Source of the DNA: an uncultured Akkermansia sp.
Lineage (GTDB): Bacteria > Verrucomicrobiota > Verrucomicrobiia > Verrucomicrobiales > Akkermansiaceae
Reading direction: 5' to 3'
Length of the DNA stretch: 43,152 nt
Assembly: GCA_947626635.1 (NCBI GenBank)
Contig: CANQSY010000007.1
Location: forward strand, 1-43,152
Position 1 is the first letter of the stretch; the number at the start of each line of letters is the position of its first letter. Position numbers and translations under genes: made by a program. The notes beneath the pieces are model-generated. The model made no database searches, was not told the origin of the DNA, and saw nothing but the letters and a program-made list of their open reading frames with translations. Below, in pieces: positions 1-9,100 of this stretch.

Positions 1-114
1 CCATAAGCGGAGCTACGCTGATCTTCCTTAGCGTAAAATAAAAATTCTCCCACCTAATTATTATAGTTGACTTCGTAAATCGTAAATCGTAAATAGTTAC
101 GGAATCAGCTTCGA

Positions 115-3100
115 TTAGAAGCTGATTCTGTAACCGGCTGTTGCGTCGAAGGAGGTTTGTCCTGTGCGCCACTCCACCGAGCCGTCCAGGAAGAACGTCC
201 CCAGGTCGGCTCCCAGCGGTATGCTCAGTCCGGCTCCTATTTCGATACCTACGGCACCCACCTCCGCCGACTCCACCTCGGCGAAGTTCTTGCTCCCTAT
301 AATCGCATTGTTCGCCGTCCCGCTCCGGTCTCCCAGATCCGTCTTGAGCAGCACTCGTCCCTCGAAGATCGAGTAGCGGTTCCACGCGTTCGCTCCCAGC
401 GCCGCCTGCATCCTCGCTCCCACTCCCAGCGTCACCGTCGTCTGGTCGATGTCGTCCACCTGCAGTCCCGCGTCGCTTCCCTTCTCCTTATATCCCTTCA
501 CCGCCGCGTGCCTGACCTCCACGTTGATCACCGGCTGCATCGCCAGCGTCCCCGCTTCGTTCATCAGCTTCGTGTAGCCGATCTCATACAGCGCGCCCAC
601 GGCGTAGCCGTCCGTGTCGCCCTTCGTCGTGTAGCTCCCGCTCCCGTAGTTCACCGTCCGGTTCAGCTTGATGTCCGCCAGACCTCCGCTCACGATGAAC
701 GTGTGCGTCCACGGTCCGCTCGACGTCCTCGCAAACGCGCTCACGTACGCCGTATCCATATCTCCCTTGCCCATATCGGCGGAATCCGTCTTCAGGTCGC
801 CGTACATCGCCGTGAGGGCAAGACCGATGGTCGTCCCTGCCGCCACGTCCATATCCATCCCCACCGTGCCGCCCCAGCTGTTGACGGTGTAGCCCGGGGC
901 GAAGCCATCCGCGTCCAGCTTGCGGTACGCGCCCTCGCCGTTGATCCATGCGTGGACCAGCGGGAATTCATCGTAGCCGTCGTAGCGCAGCTCGTTGGCC
1001 ATGGTGGTGGTGCGGTTGCGGATGGTGGTGAGCTGGCGATGCAGGTCCTCCGAGAGCGCCGGACCCAGCGTCGAGATCGACGAGCCGGCTATCGATGCCA
1101 GCGCCTTCTCCAGTCCCTCCTTCTCATTATTGTCCAACATCTCCACCAAACCGAAGATCATTCTCGCGTAGTCCGATTTCGGATTCAGCAACGCGTTGAA
1201 GAACAGGTTAAGCGTATCGCGTTTGTCCTTGATGGAATCCCAGACCATCACCGCGCCGGCGTGAGAATTCTTCTCCATGTTCGGCAGGGTGCGCTCGAAG
1301 GGGTTCTCCTTCGCCGCAGTTGCCCCCACTGTAATCTTACCGTCCTCATCAACCGTTATATTGTGGTCGTTCAGGAAACCATCGAGACCGGAGAACGTCA
1401 CGTGATCTCTGGCAAATTGTTGCTTATCACCTTTAACGTCACCTACCGTGAAATTGGTCGTCAGACTCTGACCCTCCGACATGACCGAATCGCTGTGGAA
1501 ATCGATTGTTCCGTTGCTACCCTGCGCCCCGATAATCGTTCCGGAAACGACATCCGAACTATAACCCTTCTCGCCGTAGTTCACCGTCGTCTTGCCGTTA
1601 CCGAGATCAACGTTGCCCAGCGTCAACTTGCTACCATCCTCCATCTCACTCACGTCGATCGTCAGCTCCGAGTCATCTCCAACCTTCACATCCCATTCAG
1701 CGCCGTCATCGCTCTTGGCGTTGTCCAGCGTGAAACTCGCCCCGTCTGCCACCGCCAAGGTGCCGGCAGAAGACGCCGTGTCACTCATCCCTAGCGTACC
1801 CGAGAACGAGCCGCCGCCCACGGTCAAAGCTCCACCGTCGGCACTCTTCAACGTGCCGCTGCCTGCGAGAGCATCCACGTGGTTAGCCGCGCCGCTGCCG
1901 ACATCCAGCTCTCCATCCACCGTCACCACACCGGCATCCATACCGGCCTCATCACCCACGGTCAGTTTCCCTCCATTCGTGAGATTCACATCCACCCCGG
2001 AGAGTTGTGCTCCCGTGATCTTCCCGTTCTCATCCACCGTCGCCCCCGTTCCGTTAAGTTCGAGCGAAGCCCCTCCTCCATCCAGCGTCACCGAGCCGCT
2101 TCCGTCGCCCGTGATCTCTGTATTCCCCAGACCACTCTTACCCGTCAGGGTCAGATTACCGCCGCTGCTCACCTCAACCTTATTCTCGCCCCCGGTCACA
2201 TCATCATCGTTGATGGAACCTACCGTGGTTTGTCTCCCACCGACCGCAAACTCGCGTTTTTCCTCACCCGTCGCATCATCCGCTTGGTTGAACACAACAT
2301 CTTTCAGCGTGTTCGTGTCGCCGTTGAGCACAAGCGCCCCGTCCGTGATGGTGGTCGTATTGTTCTCCACCTTGTAATCACCCCCTACGGTCAGCGTACC
2401 CGCACCGGTCTTCTCCACATCCACGTTTGTGGAAGTGATACTCCCCTCGAAGAGCGTATCCATCCCTGCGGCTTTTTCTTTTTGTCCCGGCGTGAGTCGC
2501 TCGTCATTTACCGGATCGTACGTATTATTCAATGCCACCTTACCGCTCGCATCGGCATGAAGAGTCAGTCCGGATCCCTCTCCGCCCACAAGGTTGTGCA
2601 GGACACCATCCTCACCCGTCACTGTGACATCAAGGTTCTGTCCCTCGTCCACCAAAACGGCCCTCTTATCCGCTAAATCTGCCACGTTCGCCTCCGTAGC
2701 ATCACCACCTTTCGTCACGAAGTACACATCATCGAGCCTCAATTCCCCTTGAAGCACGATATCTCCACCATCTGCTTTCACTCCATCTTTTGCCAACCCG
2801 AGCATTTGAAGCATCTGTGCAGCACCTTGTCCAGCGTACATCAATTCTGAGGCATCGAAAGTTTCACCGAAATGCAACGTGCCGTTTTCTAATACGTGCA
2901 AACGCGTTTCCTTGCCACCATTAATGGCGTCCTTGAGCGCCCTGAAGAAGGCCGAGTTGGAGAAATTGAGCGTGACACCATCCGCACTGTTGATCGTGAT
3001 TGTCGCGCCCTCACTCTCGATGAGATAGTCCTCTCCACCCGCTGTATTTAAGTTAGACTCCGTGAATGTCAGCGTGAGCTTCTTATCGGACGAGGTCTCA

Positions 3101-6100
3101 TACGTTCCCGTGAGACCGGTGAGCTTGCCGTACTCATTGATCATGATACCATCCAACTTTTCTGCCTCCATTCCGTTCACGTTCACGATGCCGCCCTGCG
3201 GAGTCGCCGCACGTGCAGCGGATCCAGCCGCAGCCGTGTCCACATAGATTTTGCCTGTTCCCTTTGTTGTGAAGCCCTTCTCGCCTGTCAGCGTCACGTT
3301 GCGCAGATAGATGTCACCGGCTCCCTGCGCAGTGGTACCGGCCCATTGAGCTTGCTGTCCCAAGGCTCCGAGCTCAATGCGCGAACCAGCCTCCGTTGCC
3401 CCCAAAGCTCCGGTCGTTCCGTTCTTCCCGGTAAGCACCAGCTTGCCCGTGCCATCCTTCACCACGGACGCCGAATCGGACACCACGCCGCTCATCGTCG
3501 TTTCCTTCTCCGAAGCGAAGTGATAACTCCCCTCGCCTCCCATATTCGTCGCGATCTCAGAATCACCGCCGGACAGCGTCCACTGCGAGTCCGTCTCGGT
3601 GCTCAGCGAACCCTTGTACTCCGTCAAACCGCCGGAGATCGTCAGATCCGCCCCTTCCTTCGCCGTGAGTACGGTATCCGTTCCCTCTGCCTTGAGAACG
3701 CCATCGATGGACATCTTGCCGCCCATGGAGGCGCTGCCTTTCACGTCCACCGTCCCCGTCACCGCCGCACCGTCCGCCCCGGCGAGAGTGCTGCCCTCCT
3801 GCAGCGTGATCGTCGTGTCCGCAGTACCGAGTGCACCGTTTGCCGATCCCTTCAGGGTCGCTCCGCCCGCCACCTCGATGTTCTTCACATCATTTCCCTC
3901 GTTGCTCAGCGTCACCTCGCCGTCAGCCACCTTCAGCGTACCGTCGCCGGTGACCTTGCCGGACAGCGTTGCCGAGCCGCCTACGTTGAGTCCCAAGACT
4001 CCGTCCTTCACGGTGATGCCGCCCCCATGCTCGCCGTCAGTGTCGCTCCAGGCGAGATCAAATTCGCCCGCGCCGTCCTTCTCCATGCCGTTTGTGAGGC
4101 CGAGTTCCACGCCTCCGGTCGCTGAATTGCCGTTCTCTCCCCAGCTCAGGTTATTTGTCCCTACGTCCACTCTCAGCGGGCCGGAGCTATTCTTAGCATC
4201 CACCTTGTCGTTCCAGTCGTTCGCAGAGGTCACGTCGTCGCCAAGGGCGAGCTGTCCGCCGTTGAACTCAATCTTGCCCTCATCACCCACAGTGACATCG
4301 GCATTGAGCTTTAGATCACCTCCCAACACAATACCGCCCGCAAACGAACCCTTCACCTGCATGTCGAGACTCGCGCCTTCGGACACTTCAAGCTTGCCGC
4401 TCGAGGTCAAACTATCATCTCCCACTCCATCTCCTTGGAAGGTGTAAGCCCCGCTCTTCACCTTCACATCGCCGGATTGAATCGGTCCATCAAGCACGAC
4501 ATTCTTTTTCTCTGCCTTATCCGTGAACACAACAGGCGTGTCATCAGCAGGCTCCTCACCTTCCTTCCAGTCGCCTCCCGCTGACCACGTTCCGTTCCCT
4601 TCACCCGTCCATATCGAACCTTCGATCTCTGAGAACGTCAGCATGCCCTGTTCATCCAAGTTCCATTCCAACAAGGAATCACTCGATTCTACCTCGATAT
4701 CGAAGAAATCCTTCCACGTCTTACCGCTAGCACTAGCTCCGAGCTTCTCCCACAGCGTTTCAAAGTCCGTTTGACTGAAGAGTTGGTACGTCGTCTGCCC
4801 GGCGTTATGCCACGTGTCATACCCCTCCAACGTGATGCTGAGCTTGCCGTCGACACCCAAGGTCAACTCCGTAAAGTCGAGATTCTCGCCTTCAGCCGTC
4901 ATGGTGAGCGTCAACGAACCGCCGCCCTCACTCGCGTCAATCGTCGTCCCCTTCAACTTCCCGCTGCCGACCGTCAGATTCGCATCCGCCCCCAATGTGA
5001 GCGTGGTGAGTGATCCGGATCCGGTGATTTGAGAAATCTCCGTGTTCGCGTTAATCGTGAGAGAACCACCCGTAACTACAAGATTGCTGATCGTGGAATT
5101 CTCCCCTGCAACAGTCATGGAACCACCGGAAAGTTCTGTCGTTCCACTCAACGTTGCCTTCCCATTCAACACCAAACTCCCTGCTTTCACATTCACCTTT
5201 GCGTCCGATGCACTCGTCGCCGTACCTCCTACTGTTACATCGTATGTGGAGCCATCCACATCGAGAGAGCTCGTACCGTTGACTTCAAGCTGGGCTGCCA
5301 GTGTCGCGCCGTGTTTGAGAATGAGACCACCCTCGTCCACAACCAAAGCCTGAATCGACCACCAGCCGCTAGTTGGAACATCTTTCTCTGCTCCTATATC
5401 CGAGGAATCCAGTGTTATGATGTTAGTTCCCTTTTTCTTAAGACCGACGCCATCAAAAGTAAAATGCCCTTTACTGAATTCACTATCTGAATCGTGCCAG
5501 TTAAGCACAAGTTTTGTATCATCTCCATATGCTCCATTTGTGAACATCTCTTTATCGTTACTATTCAACACAAGGAAAACATCTCGCGTTGTACCTTGCT
5601 TCTTGCTGAAGGTGATACCCTTACTGTTATTGTTAAATGCCATGGCCTTGACCGTCAAGTCGCCGCCAAGTTCAATCTTTGCACCCCAACTCACATCAAG
5701 CGTCCCGATACTGCTGTCCGAACCGAGACTGACAGTACACGCAAAGCTCGACAAGGTTCCCGCTCCGGACAGAGAGCCGAAGCTGTTGCTCCCGCTTACA
5801 AAAACTTTTGCGCCGCTGGCTATTTCGAGATTTCCATCCACAGTGAGAGTCGCAGCGCTCAACGTTAACGTCGTTCTTTCACCCACGCTCATATTCCCGG
5901 TCACGGTCACCGATTTACCTCCGCTGAATGTGTAGGCAGGCGAATCTTGAGCACTTGCCGCCACGGTCAAATTATTCATTGTCGCATGCTCCCCCACAGT
6001 AACTGCAATCGAACCACTCTCTGCCTCAAGATGCACGTTCTTGTTCGCAGCCCACATAACATCACCGGCCTTCCCGGATTCATTACTCCATGCCCCGCCG

Positions 6101-9100
6101 CCATCTCCCAGGGTCAGTTTTGTGAGATCTCCCTCACCTTTTCCCCAGTAGAGATTCTCTCCCGGTTCCGGTCCCGTCCAGGTCAAGTAGCCATTATCAT
6201 CAATCGTGATTCCTTGATACTTGTCCTCTGTATCATCTGACACCACAAACTTAAAATAGTCATGCCAATCTTTGTTCCAGTGTTCACCGAAAATCTGGAA
6301 GCTTCCTCTTTCCACTCCTTCCAGATAGGACGTCCCAAACTGTATGGCCAGTTGATTATTCTTGCTCGCGCCGGTAAAGCTCAGCCTCTCGCCCAGAAGA
6401 ATCTGCTGTCCCTTTGCCGAGAGCGTGATGGAGCTACCCGACTCCCAGCTCATACCATCGGTAATCGTAATGCTTCCATCCGTGAGCGTAAGTTGTCCGG
6501 CTTGCGCCTGCTCGCCGAGTTTCAGCGTATGCAGCGAGAGAGAGTCTTTGATACTACTCACTGTCACCGCTTTTCCCCCTGCTATCTCCAGTGTGCCGCC
6601 TGTCCCTTTCATCGCCGCAATCTTCGTATTCTCCTTCAGCACGACCGTTCCATCAGTTTTCAAGTCCAACGTTCCCGCAAAATTTGTGGAAGAGAGGTTG
6701 AGAGTGGCTCTCGTCTTCACCGCAAGCGTTCCCTTGAACTGCGACGTGTCGCCACTCAAGTCGAGAGTTACGGTCTTACCAGCGTTCTTTTCAATCGCTG
6801 TGGCGTCCAACTCGAGACTCGCGCCCTCCGCGGAAGACAGCTTCTCCGTCAGGGTATAACTCTGCGTTGCGTCAGCTCCTGAATTTGTCGAGAGGACAAT
6901 GGTCCCCTCCTGAATATCGAACGCTACGTGTTCACCAAAGTTTCCTTGATAATTGCCGCTGGTGTTTTTCCCGGCGAAGATGAGACTGCTTGTCCCTTTC
7001 TTCGTGAAGGTTCTCGTAGTGTTATCAGCAGAGGAAAGCAGGCTGTAGAATTTCAAATTATCACCGGTCACAGAGACGGTCGCGTCGGCATCAAGAAAGA
7101 GATCGACCCACGTGTTGGCGGAATGCGTATTTGTTGCGCTGAAGATGAGAGCTCCCGCCCCCCCTCTCCCGCTGCCTGCAAGATGCACATCCTGTCCATT
7201 TGCAAAAACGGCATATGCAGTGTCGGTGCTACTGCTCCCTGATATCTCTATCGAGGAGCCACTTTCAACATTTATGAGTTGCTCAGACACAAAGGGAGTA
7301 TTCTGACAATGCAAAGTTAACTTTGAATTGTTCTTCAACGTAATAGCAAGAACCTTCTGCAGGTTCCCGTAATTACTTGTGGAAGTCCCATTAAATTGCA
7401 GCGTACTTCCGTCTAATTCCAACTCGCCGAGTCTATAAGTTGCTCCCGGTAGGAAACCGCACGCCAATTCCCCACTTAGTCCTTTATAGACCAGTTTGCC
7501 GCTGTATCCTTGACCATCACCAAGAGAAACGCCATAAACGGGATGTACGGTTCCGGGAAGAACCTCAAGCACGAGGGTTCCGCCATTACCTAACCGCACA
7601 AAGCCCAAGTTCGTTGCAGTCACACCTGAACCAATGGTCACGGTACCAGATACAATATCTATCCCCTGTGTGTTTGTGATATCGCCATCCCCCATATTCA
7701 CCGTTCCGCCGGAGAAGGTAATACTGCCGCCGTTAAGAGTGATACCTGTAGCCTCCGTGCCATTACTGAGAGTGAGACCGTTTTCAAAGGTGATATCCCC
7801 TGCGTTCACGACGAGCTGTTTTGCCGAAACCGTGAGACCGCTTTTAAAGTTCACATCCGTGTTCAGCGTGAGAGACCCCGTAACCTCAAGCGGCTGGCTT
7901 CCGCTAAAGTTGTACGTCGCTCCTTCTCGAATCGTGAGATTGGCCATGGTGGCATTTTCAGCGACTGTCACCTCTACGGCACCCGACTCTGCTTCCAGAT
8001 AAACGTTCTTGCTTTGCTCCCACTCCCCCTCTCCGCTTTTTCCTGCTTCCTCACTCCATTGATTGCCTCCCGTTCCCAGGGTCAACGTTGTGTGTTCTCC
8101 ACCACCTTTTCCCCAGAAAAGCCCTTGTTCGATTTCCGTCCAGGTCAATGTTCCGTCCGCATTAAGAGTAACGTTAGTGATCGTCTTGCCGCTCTGATCA
8201 ACAAATGTAAACATACCTGTCTTGTCGGCAAGCCAGCTCAAATCATCCCCTCCAAAGAGCAGGAAGGAATCATGCGCATCTCCAAATGTATAATCGGTCA
8301 ACTGGATCGTTAATGTTTCAACACTGCCGCCTTCGTCAAACTCCAGCCCGGTGAGAGTCAGCACACCCTCAGCGTGCTCCCCCATGTTGAGCGAAATCGT
8401 CGATCCGGTCGTTCCTCCCACGCTAAGCGTCCCGGCGGTGAGCGTGTGATCCCCCAGCACGAGCGTGGAATCAACCAGCTCCAGCATCTTTAGGGTACCC
8501 TCTACCCCCTCAATTCCTTTCGTGCCGATGGTGAATGACTTTTCAGTGCCGCCATCAAGTGTCACCTTGGCTTCGCGAATCTTGAAGTCGTAGCCCGTCT
8601 CAGCCTTATTTGCCAGGCTCAGCGTTACATTGCTCTCCTCCCCCTTTCCGGCAATGCCGTAGCCTACGCCGTCTCCGACCTGCTCCGATCCCTTGGGGGC
8701 AAAGGCATCGTACATGCTATTCAGGTTACTCACATTGCTCCCCGCTGCCTCGCTGAAGAGAATATACACGTTTTGCTCTCCAGTGCGTGAAATGTGCCGC
8801 ACTTGACCTGCAGGCTTGTTTTGCGCCGTACCGCGGTGTAAATCGCCAACCTCCAGATCACCCCCAAGCGTCAGGGAAGAATTCGCCCATGCAACGTGGA
8901 ATGTACCGGATATCTTGCCACCTTTGGACAAAGTCAACCCATTGTAGAGAGCCCAGTTGCCTTCCACGTCCAACTTCCCTTTGATGGTCGTTGCGGCATT
9001 GATCAACAATCCTTTTGTGACAACAAAGCTCTCATTAAGATTTGCTTGTTCCACTGTAACATCTCCCTCAATCGTGGTCTCTGCACCTGTCAGTTCTAAG

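Noticed and set aside
1-45. Terminator for the autotransporter (tacgct...agcgta hairpin)
   Set aside because: The A/T-rich tract lies on the wrong side of the hairpin for the minus-strand transcript.
157-1794. 545-aa plus-strand ORF antisense to the autotransporter barrel
   Set aside because: Arg/His-rich shadow translation of a G/T/S-rich coding strand; no recognisable domain, while the opposite strand encodes a convincing barrel.
1592-6882. Multiple long plus-strand ORFs (S/P/T-rich or H/R-rich) opposite the passenger
   Set aside because: Codon-bias shadows of the repetitive passenger; no RBS or promoter pattern, mutually overlapping.
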